From: Mesaphorura yosii
Taxonomy: Eukaryota; Arthropoda; Collembola; Poduromorpha; Tullbergiidae
Length of the DNA stretch: 64,000 nucleotides
Direction of reading: 5' to 3'
Assembly: GCA_009869945.1 (NCBI GenBank)
Contig: WIXG01000312.1
Location: 1-64,000, forward strand
Below are positions 38,342-50,350 of this stretch, piece after piece. The translations under genes and the position numbers were made by a program. How positions within the stretch are numbered: the stretch's first letter is position 1; each line of letters opens with the position of its first letter. The notes below the pieces were generated by a model that saw nothing but the letters and a program-made list of their open reading frames with translations, did no database searches and had not been told where the DNA came from.

Positions 38342-38543
38342 GGGCCCGGCCACCAACAACGTTGACGGTGACATTCAAAACTGCACCCAGCGACACCATT
38401 TTCGAAGCGAGTGCGGTCGAAGCCGGGGCAGGGGCACGTGGAAATGGACGCTGTCTGGTGATATCAGTCGTGTGAATCTGTATGGAAATCAAAGCCGATG
38501 CGTGGATGAGTTGATAATGAAAAAGTACTGCTATTGCCCATAA
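38342..38543 (+). pseudogene. Broken 3' fragment of a DUF229 gene
   Basis: About 200 bp match the last coding part of the DUF229 gene at 39179-41904, including TTGACGGTGACATTCAAAAC and the ISRVNLYG coding region to the stop codon. The first half is in one frame (LTVTFKTAPSDTIFEAS) and the second half (WTLSGDISRVNLYG, ending CYCP and stop) in another, so a 1-nt frameshift lies around 38425-38445, in a G-rich stretch. An AATAAA follows at 38571-38576. None of the signal anchor or catalytic region is nearby. A short acidic open stretch after a TTTCAG acceptor at 38246-38298 might be a further remnant. Confidence 0.75.
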
Positions 38544-39178
38544 ATCTTGTGTCAGTTTTGATTTTGTTAAATAAATACCAACTACATTACAGTAAAAACC
38601 TATAAGCTTATCAGTGTATCACTGAATTCCTGACCATGCAGTATTCAAGTTTCGGAAGCGGGATTTGTGATCTGTGGGATCAAAGTAGAAGTAGAAGCAG
38701 TCGCGTTTGATAGTTTGTGAATATTTTACCCCATGTCACCTTGAAACACTTGAAAGTCCCCAATCCCAAACCAGAGGACAGAAACTGCGTTTGAAAACTG
38801 AAAACTTGTGGATTATGTACAAATGTAAACGACTGCGCTACGCACGCAACAAAAGTCACAGCGCAGTAGTTAATACATTAATCGCTTTAAGTGCTTGGTA
38901 GTACAAAGACAAGCCAGTTGGATTTTGTGGATCTGGACGGACTCAACTTTCGTAGGTGCGGTGCGCAAATGATAAACAATCGTTGGTTACGGTTCAACTT
39001 GAACAGGTCCAATGTCAATGCCGTGTTGCGTACGTACTCACTGATAACGATTAGCAAGGCCTCCGTGCTGCTGATAAGGGCAAACCTCAAATCCCATTAT
39101 TAAACTCTTGATCCATGCATCCATGGTCAGTCATTCCGAGGATGGCAGCAATTCGATCAAGTCCAGGTCCACACTTGA

Positions 39179-41904
39179 ATGCGTTTTAGCAAAATGCCAC
39201 CGAAATTCCAAGAATCTGTAAAGAAACTGATTAAAAAATGTTATCGTGGCACAGGCAGAGACAGGGATTACTCGATAATCGCACCGCCCGTAAAAAAGAG
39301 AAAGACTCACGGCGGCGGTATTGAAATCAGGCGAAGTAACAACGCCAGCGCATGCAGATGTGGGACACGTTTAGTAGTCAGTTTCCTTTTGATTGGGATA
39401 TGTGTCCTTACCTTCTTGCTTATCTTTTGTACTGGCAAATATATCCTTCGGAACAGTGAGCCTTTGGTTATCACAGAGTACAATGATGTGCATGAGCTGG
39501 AGTTTAGACCGACGACGACTGTTTATGACTCCACTCCAGTTCTCCAGAAGCAAAATGAAGATCAAGTCGAAGTCGAAATCGATGAAAATCTGCCAATGCT
39601 TAGCGAAATGAATGATCTTCTACCCGACTCCAAACCAAAAGTAGAAGGTAACTGATGAAAAATGATGTGCAAGTTTTATTATGTTAATCAATTTTCAGCA
39701 ATTCCAGGCGGTTTTAAACTCCTAAACGAAGACATTCAGCCCACCGCTGGTGAGCATGAACGAGGAGCCTGTCAACTGCCAAAACTCGACCCGTTCGATG
39801 CGTCAATTTTGGAGTTCGTCGACTTGGAGCCTTCTGGCATACTCGACTGTACCTTCAGGTACAATCGCCCAATTCTATTCACAACGGATTTCGGGTCGAA
39901 TTTAATTATGCTGGAGAACCCGGAAGACTACGACGTCCATGACTGCTGCTACACGCCGTTTGGAAGGCAGGACGAACAGGAAGTAATGTAAGTCCAAAAA
40001 CTTCAAGCAAGGCGCTGGGAGCGCGTAGGGACACAAATTCGAATTTTCCCGACTGACCCTTTAACTCCGCCCACAGAATTTTGGATACCTGCTCTCCCAT
40101 CGAAGATAAGGTCACTCCAATCCCTCCAGAATACGAATTCATCATTGTCAACTGTCGCCTTCCAGGAAACTCGACAAAGAAGAATCCAGTTGACATGTTC
40201 AGTTTCGTGCACGAAGACTCTGACCGCTTGGCGCTCTCGCCGCATGCCGCATTGTATTCGAAGCTAAAACCGTCGCAGCCACTGAACGTTGTCATGATCG
40301 GAATCGATGCCGTATCCCATATGAACTTCATTCGCACCATGCCGCAGACGTACAGCTTCCTCCGGAATGCGTCCGCGATCGGGATGAACGGGTACACCAA
40401 AGTGGGAGACAACACCTTCCCAAATGTGACGCCAATTCTGACTGGGCTCAACGTAACTGAAGTGGAAGGCGAGGACGGCTGCTGGCGTGGCGAATACTTC
40501 GACGATTGCCCCTTCATATGGAAGAATTACTCCCAGGCCGGCTACATGACGTCTTACGCCGAAGACGAGCAGTGGATGGCCGCATTCAATTATGGAAAGG
40601 CAGGATTTTGGGAGCAGCCAACAGATTTCTATCTGCGACCGTTCATGATGACACTCGGCGACCGGCTTGGGCATATCAGCACAGGAAATGCGAACCTCTG
40701 CTACGGACCGCGGCTGGCTTTCAATGTGTTGCTTGACCACGTTCAAAAAATCGCGGTTACGATGGCGCGCCCTACCGTTCAGCGAAATTACTTTACATTC
40801 ATGTGGACGAACTCGTTAAGCCACGACGAGCTGGACACGCCCAAGTATGGGGACACGGACCTCGTGAGCATGCTCCGCTGGTTTGAAGACTCCGACGGCG
40901 ATATCAATCAGGACGACACGATCCTCGTTCTCCTCAGCGATCACGGAATGCGATGGGGCGATATTCGAACTACATTTCAAGGGCGCATCGAGGAACGGAT
41001 GCCTTTTCTGTACTTCGTTTTTCCAGAACCGTTCAAGGCCAAATACACCCGGGCGGTGAAGAACATGGAGGTCAATAGCGCCAGGCTCACGACACCATTC
41101 GACTTGCACGAAACGCTTCTGGATTTGGTGGACGTTGAAAAGTTTATTTCGAATGAGGTGCTTGAGAGCAAGCGCCATCGGCACAGTGATTTGGATAGCA
41201 AATCAAAGTCTTTGCCGCTGCCCCGAGGAATCAGCCTCTTCGCCCCAATCCCGCCTTCCCGAACATGCGCCGACGCGTCCATCGAGAGTCACTGGTGTGT
41301 CTGCCACTCGATGGAAGCGATTCCCAACCCGGCAGACAATGAACGAGTTCAGAAAGCAACCAGCGCCGTGTTGGCTGCCCTGAATGAAATGCTGGGTGAG
41401 TACCCGCAGTGCTCGCAACTGCAACTGACGTCCGTGCTGAATGCGCAGGAGCTCGTGCATCCTGAGCTCACAAATTTCGAAGACGAGGAGGACGGCCAAC
41501 CCGATTCGGAGACCGAACCGCCACCGCCGGCTGACGACTATCAACTTGCGCCAGAATTAGAGCAAAACGAGAGCGTGGGCGGTGCAGATGCAGATGAAGC
41601 CATGAATTTGAATTTGAATTCCCCGCTCTCCCCGGATGCTGAGGACGGGTATGGCAACGACGACGGCGATGACGAAGCTGTTCAAGTAAGGCCAGCATCA
41701 AAATTAACGGTGACATTCAAAACATCGCCGAGCGACGCCATTTTCGAGGCGAGCGTCGTCGAACTGCCGACTGCAAACGGCGATCGTGGTCTTGGCGGTA
41801 CAACGTGGGGCCTGTCGGGCGAAATCAGCCGTGTGAATCTATACGGAGACCAGAGTCGATGCGTGGACGAGTACAAGATGAAAAAATACTGCTTTTGTCC
41901 ATAA
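39179..41904 (+). CDS. DUF229 alkaline-phosphatase/sulfatase-fold protein, paralog 2
   Basis: Three exons: 39179-39647, 39699-39987, 40077-41904; 861 aa. A basic cytosolic N-terminus (PVKKRKTHGGG) precedes a single transmembrane helix at about residues 63-83 (VVSFLLIGICVLTFLLIF), giving a type II topology. The lumenal part has CQLPKLDPFDASILEF, then the catalytic-type domain with MIGIDAVSHMNF at about 330, KVGDNTFPNVTPILTG, CPFIWKNY and LSDHGMRWGDI at about 542. A long Asp/Glu-rich insertion (about 735-790) precedes the C-terminal ISRVNLYGDQSRC and CFCP end. It shares all core motifs with paralog 1 but has an extra intron and a different stem, so the duplication is not recent. AATAAA at 42000-42005. 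Confidence 0.88.
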
Positions 41905-42200
41905 ATTATGTTGCCGCCAGCTGTAGCTGCAAGTTCGAAGTTCCTGTTGACTCATTACTGTGATATTAGAATAGTATTTAGTCAATTAAGTAAGAACACA
42001 ATAAATGACATTATTGACTGATTACAAAATCGATTTCGGCCTCCTCGCTAAGTACGAATTACGAATTGCTCGTTCTTGCACTTGAATTTGAGTCATTCGT
42101 GTTGAATTGCATAATGATGACTGAATACGTGACGATGGTGCTCACAACCTTGAACAAAATAGAACAGCAACAAAACAAAATTACTCACCCACCTAATTAA

Positions 42201-43937
42201 TTACGGTCGCACATCCTGTACTTTGCTCACCGTTCCGAGAAACGAGTACGAAAGCGTGAAGAATCCATGGCCCTTCAACCCAATCGCTGATGACGCGACG
42301 TCCGAGTTGATGATGCTGATTGACTGCGTGACGATGTTCGATTGGAGGATGTCTGCGACAGAAACTGTGTGGGCGTGGGCCGCATGCTTACTCAAACTGC
42401 TGCAGGAGTTTTGAAACAGGATTTTGATGAAGAGTGAAATGGAACTTCCCTGCAATCACAATCGTCCGACTCATTGAACACAACTTCATGTTGATTTTCG
42501 CATAACAGTATTTTACCAAATTATTAACATCGGCGGCGAGAAGCAAGCTTGACGTGAACAACAAGTACGCGACGACCACAATGGAATTTACCAAAATCGG
42601 GCCCACCGACACTGACACGTCTGACACACTGTTGATCACCGTCCAGATGTTGACTGTGATGAAGAGTGTGCACGTCAGAACGATCGTGAAGATATTAAGT
42701 CCGAAAATGTCGTTGAATTTGTCGAGGAGGGTCGTTATTTCGTTGAAGGTCTTCAGTGCCTAGAAAATTGAAGTCCAAATATCAAAGTTGACAAGTTTCT
42801 ACAATTTCTACAAGTGCTTCGATGCTTCTGAGTACTGATCAACCAAAGTCGTTTACTTATCGCTCTAATAATGAAGTGTACCACCTTGCTGATCAGCTGT
42901 TTTGCTTACCTCAATTAAAGTATCAGTTTCCTGCTTCTCCTCTAGCTCCGAATTCGTAAAGAACTGTACGAGAATAAGACGAAAGGTGTAACTCCAGAAA
43001 AAAATGGACGCACAGGAGGTGCTCCAGACGAGGATATTGTAAAGTATCGCCAAGAGCCAACAGGACGCCATACTGGCCAAGTACACCACTTTTCCAGGTG
43101 GTACGGACTCAAAGTGTCCTACCGGGTCAGGTTCGAACTGCACAAAGCCTCCAGTAAGCCATGACAGAAATTCTTCCGCTTGAACCGCTGGAATTTCCAG
43201 GAATGCGGTTCTTGACTGGATGAATGCCGAAAAATTACCGCGGTAAATTACTAGAATGATGGCGTATAGCACTCCTTGGATAAGGAACGCGAAGCCTGAC
43301 ACCCATTTGACTAGGGAAGTCTGGAAAAAAACCAGTCGGGGCATAAACCTTCGTTCTTTACCAGCGCGAAAATTGAAAATGGGCTTGCCTTCCTTTTCCA
43401 CCTTGTTTCCGCTTCAGGCGTAGCAGTTGCATTAATTTTATTTCCCACCCTTCGCATTTCGTTCAGGAGCATCACGATTTTGTCCTCGCTCACCCACGCA
43501 ATGCGATGGAACGTGACCCCAGCGAACAGAAACATGAAGTACAACAGGCGAAAGGACAATTTCAATGTCGGAGTGTCTCCTTCTGATGGCCGTTGCATTG
43601 CACGAAAGAAAATCGCAACGTCCAGCAGATGCAAGAGCACCACGGCCACTCTGCGAGGTAATGAAGCCTTGGTTCGCTGAAATTCGTCGGTGTCCACGTC
43701 GTAGCTGATTTTGGACGGGAAATAGCAGAACCAGTAAAGCAAGCTGAGGTACGAGCGTAAGGGATCAAAGACGTAGTTGCAATTGCAAGTAGACCGGGCC
43801 CGGCCGGACGCGGACGTGGTTCCTGACGTCGGATATTGAATTGACGGCCCAATTCGTGACTGGACATCGTCAATGAACCAGTTATAGTTAATTTTGCCCT
43901 GTGGAAATGAGAGCCGGGTACTGCTCGGAGTTTCCAT
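42201..43937 (-). CDS. Gustatory-receptor-like seven-transmembrane protein
   Basis: Five exons on the - strand: 43937-43362, 43320-42910, 42759-42517, 42449-42392, 42352-42201; 479 aa. The first intron is 41 nt (GTAAAG to TTTTTTTCCAG) and the last 39 nt. Hydrophobic helices occur at about FDPLRSYLSLLYWFCYF, VVLLHLLDVAIFF, FRLLYFMFLFAGVTFH, SGFAFLIQGVLYAIILVIY, ASCWLLAILYNILVW, FGLNIFTIVLTCTLFITV and LVNSIVVVAYLLFTSSLLL. After the last come LAADVNN and a final GHGFFTLSYSFLG, which fits the GR-family ending (GFF..., then a last helix), though the usual TYxxxxxQF is replaced by KVQDVRP. The start is uncertain: ATG 44068 opens a plausible extra N-terminal exon (MKQYCMAESIRAAL) that could splice in. 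Call rests on topology and weak motifs. Confidence 0.6.
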
Positions 43938-45176
43938 CTTTCTTTCTGGAGCGATGATGCGTTCGACGCGTGAGCTTTCGGCCAATTAGGCAGAATTTTG
44001 GACAGCGTGTACAGTTTTGACCCTCTCAGAGCCGCTCGAATCGATTCAGCCATGCAATATTGCTTCATTGCAAATAAAGCAAATTAGTGAATTCATTCGA
44101 CCATATCGATAGTCGATCGTCGAGACTGGCATGGCGTGGCAAGTCTGGCTCAGCGAAGAAGACAACGACGAAGACAGCCTTCGCCCAGCCCCAAATTTCG
44201 AAACTTCATCATTAATCTTACAATTTATGGGCAATTTGTCATCAGAAAGGGCGCGGACTTTCATTTGCACTGAATTCCAAATCAATTTGCCAACCTTGAA
44301 CTTGAAATTGGTCGAGTCTTTGTCAAATTTTCCGTGCCGACGTACTTTTCCAAGCGATGAATGCAAAAGATGCAATATGCCAACATGCGTTTTGCGTAAA
44401 TAACTAGTCGCATTCCTTGATTTTTGCATGTGGCAGGTGGCAACTGGCAAGGCTTTGCTGGTGCTCTGTGCTATTTTGTTTTGTCACGTACGTCACGTAG
44501 GCAGGCAAGGCATTAAAGACAGCAGCCTGCAGAGTAAAATTCGCAATGTTTTGCGTGTTGGGTTCGTTTTTGTGATGGTTTGCTGTTTTGATTCTTCGAG
44601 CCCGAGTCCCCCTGCCCGAGCTCAAACAGAAAACAGTTGACGTGACCTTCAACTGCACTGGTCCGACCAAACAGTAATTAAATTGAGCCACAAACTGCAG
44701 TTTAATTGACAAAATAATGTTTAGTTATACTGTCTTCGATTGATTTGACTAGTTTAAGGTGGATTTGGATTTCAAAATCCTTTCTTCTGTTGGAAGTTTA
44801 TCTGATTTATCTCTACCACCGATTTTATGATCGATCATTTGGTGATCATTTACTGAAATAGGATAATTACCAACTCCAGCCAGCCGGCAGAGCAAGTGAA
44901 TGGTGAAGTATAACCTCCAAAGTTCCTTGGAATCGTCAAAATTGTGAGTGATTACAGTTTTATCGAATCTAATTTATGAGTGGTATCTAAATCGAAGATT
45001 CAGTTCCACAGCACTGAGTCGTAAAAACTAAAGCCCCAAAACGGCTGCTGCATTCGGAGAGACGGCTGTAAGTATGCAATTAATATCAATTAATCGTCAT
45101 GTGATGTGGAATGGTGATTATGACTGAATTTCAGGACTTTGCTAAGCAAATTATCTGTTTAACGTAGGCTTATTTC
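43938..45176. other. Intergenic region, divergent GR-like (-) and DCAF11 (+) promoters
   Basis: Apart from a possible extra 5' exon of the GR-like gene (44068-44013), nothing coding is supported. A TTTCAG acceptor at about 45134 before the DCAF11 start suggests that a 5' UTR intron lies in the right half. Confidence 0.45.
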
Positions 45177-47568
45177 ATGGGCTCAAACTCAAGCACCTCA
45201 TCAGCTGGTCGAGGCGAGGCTGATGACGGAGAAGACTTGAGGCACGTCGATATGGACGAGTCGGACGACTCCGTGGAAGATGATTCTGATGTCTCCCTTC
45301 ATCCGGAGCCTCGAAGTGCCGAAGACTTAATTTCAGTGTTCCAAGTATTAATCAGAAAGTAAGCGACACAAAAAAAGCAAATTACTTGAAGGCCAGCTAC
45401 CTAACTCTTTGCCCTTTGTTTTGATAGTGGGCAAATTCACATCGTGTCTTCAGGTGAAGAGTCCGATACCGAATCGAGGTTTACGGAATACCGAGTCCCA
45501 AAACCACCAAAATGTGAATACGTTTCTGACGTTGCCCGGATTCAGGTAATGCTTGCTGCCATAAACATATTATCTAATCGAAACAGAAAGTAACAAAAAT
45601 TTAAGTGTTTCATCCGTTTCTTGTCGCTTACAGAAAAACGACCTGAGTGTCACTCTTCGACAAGAAATTGGCTTAAACTCTACAATAAAGAATAATATGC
45701 CTAGTTTCATTTCTGCTCGGGAGGTAAGTTTGGCTGTGAACTAGATAAAGGATGACAAGTGACAGTGAACATTTCCTATCGATTTTCAGTTGGGAGTTGT
45801 TTCGCCAAATATAGGATATGACAAACCGCACAGGAATCTGATTACTACTCGATTTCTTCCAAATTCTATACGAAAAGTCGCTAATTATGGTCACAAGGCA
45901 TTTTGTGGGACTTACTCTAAATCCGGTGATATTTTCCTAAGCGCGTCGCAAGGTAAATGCCTGAAATACGTTATTGAGTGAATTGAGTTGCATTTGCCAG
46001 GGCTTAAATATTTTGTTTTTCTCCTTCCAGATCGCTTAATGCGAGTTTACGATTCGTCCAGGGACTTCTTTAGAGAGTTTAAGAAGATTCACTGTCGTGA
46101 TGTGGGCTGGTCCGTTCTTGACACAGCATTCAGCCCCGACGGCCAGCACATGGTTTATTCTAGTTGGTCAGAATCTCGTAAGTTTGTGGCACATTTAATT
46201 ATTGCTAACAGTTGACGTTGACGGTATGAAGTTTGATGCTTAAGAAGAATTTGCATTTTCTTTTTCTAGTTCACATATGCAATGTTTATGGTGATACTGA
46301 AAACCACGAGGCCCTAAACTTATGTCCGGAGTCGAGAAGATTTTGCATCTTCTCCGTCGTCTTCTCTGAAGACGGCAACGAAATCTTAGGAGGAGCGAAC
46401 GACGGATACCTTTACATTTACGACCGAAGTGCTAATCAGCGAGTTCTGAAGGTGTTTATTCACCAGTAGATCAACTAAGCCAATTATGTGTATTTTTCAA
46501 GAGCCATCTCTAAATTCTTGCCTGAAATGTTGCAATTTAGATAAACGCACACGAAGACGACGTGAACAGCGTGTCATTCGCCGACGAGACCTCCCATATT
46601 TTATTTAGCGCAGCTGACGATGGTCTGTGCAAGGTAAGCTATCACTGTCGACCTTCATTCCCGGGTCCTGGGCGATTGCGAGAAGTTCGAGTAGAATTTA
46701 AAGTGCCACATTTGTTTTTAGGTTTGGGATCGCAGAACTTTAAGCGAATCACACCCAAAGCCTGTTGGAGTCTTCGCTGGTCACATAGACGGAATCACAT
46801 TCATAGACTCGAAAAATGATGGACGCTACTTGATTACCAATTCGAAGGATCAATCCATTAAGTTGTGGGATATGCGAATATTCTCAAGTAACGATACGGT
46901 TTCCAACACGAAGAAGACAGTCAATGAGCAGAATTGGGATTATCGTTGGCAAAGAGTTCCAAAGAAATGTGAGTTGACCCAATCGACATAATGTGCATGA
47001 GAATTGACTCCCGAATCCCGAAATTGATTTGTCTGGCTTTTAGTGTGCGTTCCACGATCGCCGATGGAGGGCGATACATCAATCATGACATATCGAGGTC
47101 ACAGCGTTTTAAACACTCTCATCCGGTGCCGATTCTCTCCTTCCTTCTCCACTGGACAACGGTACATTTATACTGGATGCGCAGCTGGGCGAGTTGTTAT
47201 CTACGATGTCCTGACTGGAAAAATTGAACGAGTTTTAAAGGGTCACCGCTCCTGCGTTCGTGACGTGTCCTGGCACCCGTACAAGCCTGAGCTTGTGAGC
47301 ACATCGGTAAGATTTAGAAAATAATGCACACACGAGCAAAATTATTAACACTGAGCAATTCTACTTCGCTTTCTAGTGGGACAATACAATCGGCCTCTGG
47401 ACGTACATTGGCCGACACGCCATTGATAAGCTGGAAGAAAGTGTGCTTGGAATTGAACCAAGCGATGATCGGGCTCCGAAAAGACAGAATCTTCGAAGAA
47501 GTTCAAGACTGCGCGAGAAGCAAAGCCGTACGACGTCGACGAGTTTAAGCGACACCAACGCTGAATAG
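45177..47568 (+). CDS. DCAF11: DCAF11 (WDR23) WD40 substrate receptor of CUL4-DDB1
   Basis: Ten exons: 45177-45358, 45428-45545, 45634-45723, 45790-45952, 46031-46177, 46270-46451, 46541-46633, 46722-46968, 47044-47306, 47377-47568; 558 aa (human 546). It begins MGSNSSTSSAG like vertebrate DCAF11, has an acidic N-terminus, then seven WD-type repeats. Highly conserved stretches are KAFCGTYSKSGDIFLSASQ, HCRDVGWSVLDTAFSPDG, LGGANDGYLYIYDR, HEDDVNSVSFAD, GHIDGITFID, SKDQSIKLWDMR, QNWDYRW and CVRDVSWHP. The WD-Arg motifs (KLWDMR, VWDRR) that contact DDB1 are present. The complex ubiquitinates the stress factor Nrf2/CncC/SKN-1 independently of KEAP1 in animals studied. The gene is complete, with all phases consistent. 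Confidence 0.96.
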
Positions 47569-48409
47569 CCGATTTGATCATAGTACAATCAACCTCCAAT
47601 TAACAAAAACTTATTAACTTAATGTCTGATGTCTACCTAGCTTGCGATGTTAAATTGAAAAATCTACGATTAGAATTGCCTTGCCTTGGTTGTACCTGTC
47701 AACTATTTTACTGGGGAGTCGTCGTTCTTCGCCTTCGCTGGTTTGGTTAGCTTTGTTTTCGTTAAAGCGAGATTTATTTTATGTTTTGACATTTTTCTAA
47801 TCCACGCCACGGTCGAAATTACTCTGCCTCGATGTGATTGACAACTCATTTCGATTTCCTTCCTTCATGCAAACGTAGTACGCGTACGTAACAGACAGAT
47901 TTTGAAATAGTTAACGCGGATATACAGTTGAATTACGAACTAGCGTTATTAATGTTGTTGTAAGATTATTCTAAGCACGATACGTGATACATTTACGGGA
48001 CTATAACTAAGAGTTAAGTGTCTGTTTAGATTACTGGTTAAGGAAACGGACGCGACGCCGCAACTCGCGCGATTACAAGATAACGTTAAGTGTTTTGCTG
48101 TCTGTTAGTATGAAGCAACGAAGCATCAGCATAGCATTATGCAAGCAACGGCAATTAATTACGAAATAAACCAATCTATTACTATTAACCCGTCGTCGTC
48201 GTTTGTGTAGCTTCTTCGGTGTGGGTTGCGTAAGAAGTTGCTTTTATTTTGTGGTTCATTTTATTGACTTGCCTCGGTGCGCCTTACGTAATTATTTGCA
48301 TATTCACACACGAAAACATTTTCCATTTCCCATTCGGTGAAAACCGGCTCCAATTTCTTTCCAGTGCAATTTTAGGCTAATTCCGTCGTTTTTAGGTCGA
48401 AAAGGCGAA
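47569..48409. other. DCAF11 3' flank and intergenic spacer
   Basis: No coding exon. AATAAA near 48163-48168 may end a long DCAF11 3' UTR of about 600 nt. The right end carries the promoter of the first Tan-like gene. Confidence 0.45.
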
Positions 48410-49900
48410 ATGTCTCCACCAAAACAGATTCCTGTTCTTTTCGTACGTGGAACTCACTACGAAGTCGGTTACGAAGTCGTAAGTCAAACTGCAAACTGGT
48501 CAACTGGAAAGGGTGGATAATTTTTCCAGAACCAGAACCCAATTCTTTACGTCTTTACAGGGCAGGCAATTTAAGGAAATGATCACCAGCCTAATTTCCA
48601 GCTGGGTCTTCTTCAACAAAGTGATTCTACCGAAATATGCGACTGACGAAGGACGGAAGGTGTACGAGACAACCCTGAAACTGTGCCAAGCCAAGTTTCC
48701 GCAGTACGTGAAGGAGCTCGAAGGAATTTCAGCCGGATCTGGAGTGCCGTTCGACAAAATATTTCTCCTCCACATTGATTCGTTGCTCGCTCCACCTAAC
48801 TCGAGCACTTCTGACGACGCAGGCTGCACGACCATAATTTCTGCTGACCCGAAGCACGTAAGTGGCGCAAAGTCAAATTTTTATTCTGAAGTAGTGCAGA
48901 AATTGGTAGTCGGGTACTTTCTGTGTTTTTGCACGCAGCCAATTCTGGGACACACCGAAGACGCGCCGACGGAGTTCCTGAACCATATTTACATCGTTGA
49001 CGCGGAGATTCTCGATGAAAAGCAGGAGCGGCTCGAGAAATTCTGTTCGCTCGCGTACGCTGGACATTTGCCTGGCTACACGATGGGTTACAATTCGTCT
49101 GGATTGGTCTACACAATAAATACGCTGTACCCGGCGGAGACGACCCCAACAAAAACTCGTGCGCAATTCCCTATCACTGCTTAATTAACTGTCCAATCGC
49201 CAATCACCAGGAGGGAGGTACAATTTCGCTAATCTCGGGTGTCTTTTTGCCTTTCCCGCCCACAGCCAGGAACTTTCTAACCCGCGCCCTCCTGGCGGCC
49301 GACTCCCTGGACGAAACGCTGACCATTTTGAGAGACACGGGCACCGGGACTTCAGATGGCTTCAGCATAAATCTAATTGTTTGCAAAGGGCAAGCCGAAG
49401 AGCCAGAGCAGTCGAACTTTTACAATATTGAAGTGGCACCAGTCGCACCAGGCCAAAATGAGTTCGCGTCCGAGTCAGACGTGAATTTGGTCAACATTAC
49501 GAATACGGGCCTTTACGCACATTGCAACCGATTCCTACGAATTTCCATTCCCGAGATCCGTTCCACAGTAAACGGAAGCAGTTTACACCGGCATAAAGCC
49601 ATTGACAGCCTCCGAGCCTCTAGCGCTGACACTAGAGCGCTGGAGCAGATCAAAATGATCCTCAGCGACACGAGCGACGGAAAGTTTCCAATTTATCGGA
49701 GAGGAGCGAAGCCGGACTCTTGCGCGACGCTTGCCGTCGGTAAATAAGTAATTTCCCAGATTCTGATCTCGGGAATGAAATCACATATCTTTCTAGGTAT
49801 TTTCGACGTGCGGGAGCAGACGTGGTCCATCTACCTTGACGCACCATGTAGCAGTTCACCAGCTTTAATTTTGCCATTGTATTTAGACAGTTTTTGCTGA
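48410..49900 (+). CDS. Tan-like beta-alanyl-amine hydrolase (peptidase C45 family), copy 1
   Basis: Five exons: 48410-48478, 48561-48857, 48939-49158, 49266-49739, 49797-49900; 387 aa, the same length as Drosophila Tan. It is an N-terminal-nucleophile acyl hydrolase: the proenzyme self-cleaves before a Cys that becomes the N-terminal nucleophile. The site is visible as GCTTIISADPKH with Gly111-Cys112. Other family features are VRGTHYEVGYEVG near the N-terminus, ELEGISAGSGVPFDKIFLLH, the LGHTEDAP segment that lines the active site, YAGHLPGYTMGYN, and the late NRFLRI and DSCATLAVGIFDV segments. In flies Tan releases dopamine from N-beta-alanyl-dopamine and histamine from carcinine. Copy 2 follows 450 bp downstream in the same orientation. 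Intron 3 uses a GTGCGC donor. Confidence 0.85.
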
Positions 49901-50180
49901 GATTCAGTTCCCGAATTGTCTAACTGCTGTTTGTATTAAATAATTGAATGAACGAAACGAGAACGAATTGGTGTTGAGTTCATTTCATTGCTTGGCTTGG
50001 CCTGGCCAAGAGCTTTCACACTTGACTTGAAATTTGACCTTGGTTTACAGTGGCATTACGCAATTAACTGTACTGGCTATACTCGGCCAATTATCTTGAA
50101 TCGCAATCAGCAGTGCATTGGTATATTCGTGACTGAAACGTATTAATGATTCGTTAATCAACCATGGGTCACCGATATGC

Positions 50181-50188
50181 TATAAAAG
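50181..50188 (+). promoter_or_regulatory. TATA box upstream of Tan-like copy 2
   Basis: TATAAAAG lies 163 nt before the start codon of copy 2. Transcription starting about 30 nt downstream (around 50215) would give a 5' UTR of about 135 nt. This is the clearest TATA consensus at a sensible distance from a start codon in the window. Confidence 0.5.
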
Positions 50189-50350
50189 CTACTCTCCTTC
50201 AAACGGCTTCAAACGGCAAGTCGCTTGCTAGAATCATCTTCGTGCGGCTCTTTTTTCCGCGTGTGGTTTGCGTTATTTGTTTTTGACCACTGTCAAAAAC
50301 TGCCAATTGGCCCATCGCGTTCGCTTCATCTGACACCGGTATCGGGCATC

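Noticed and set aside
43899-44068. A 23-nt intron (43921-43899) that would fuse an ATG-started N-terminus from 44068 to the GR-like gene in frame
   Set aside because: 23 nt is below known animal intron sizes and the donor GTACCC is poor; starting at ATG 43937 or splicing to an acceptor at 43942 explains the data as well.
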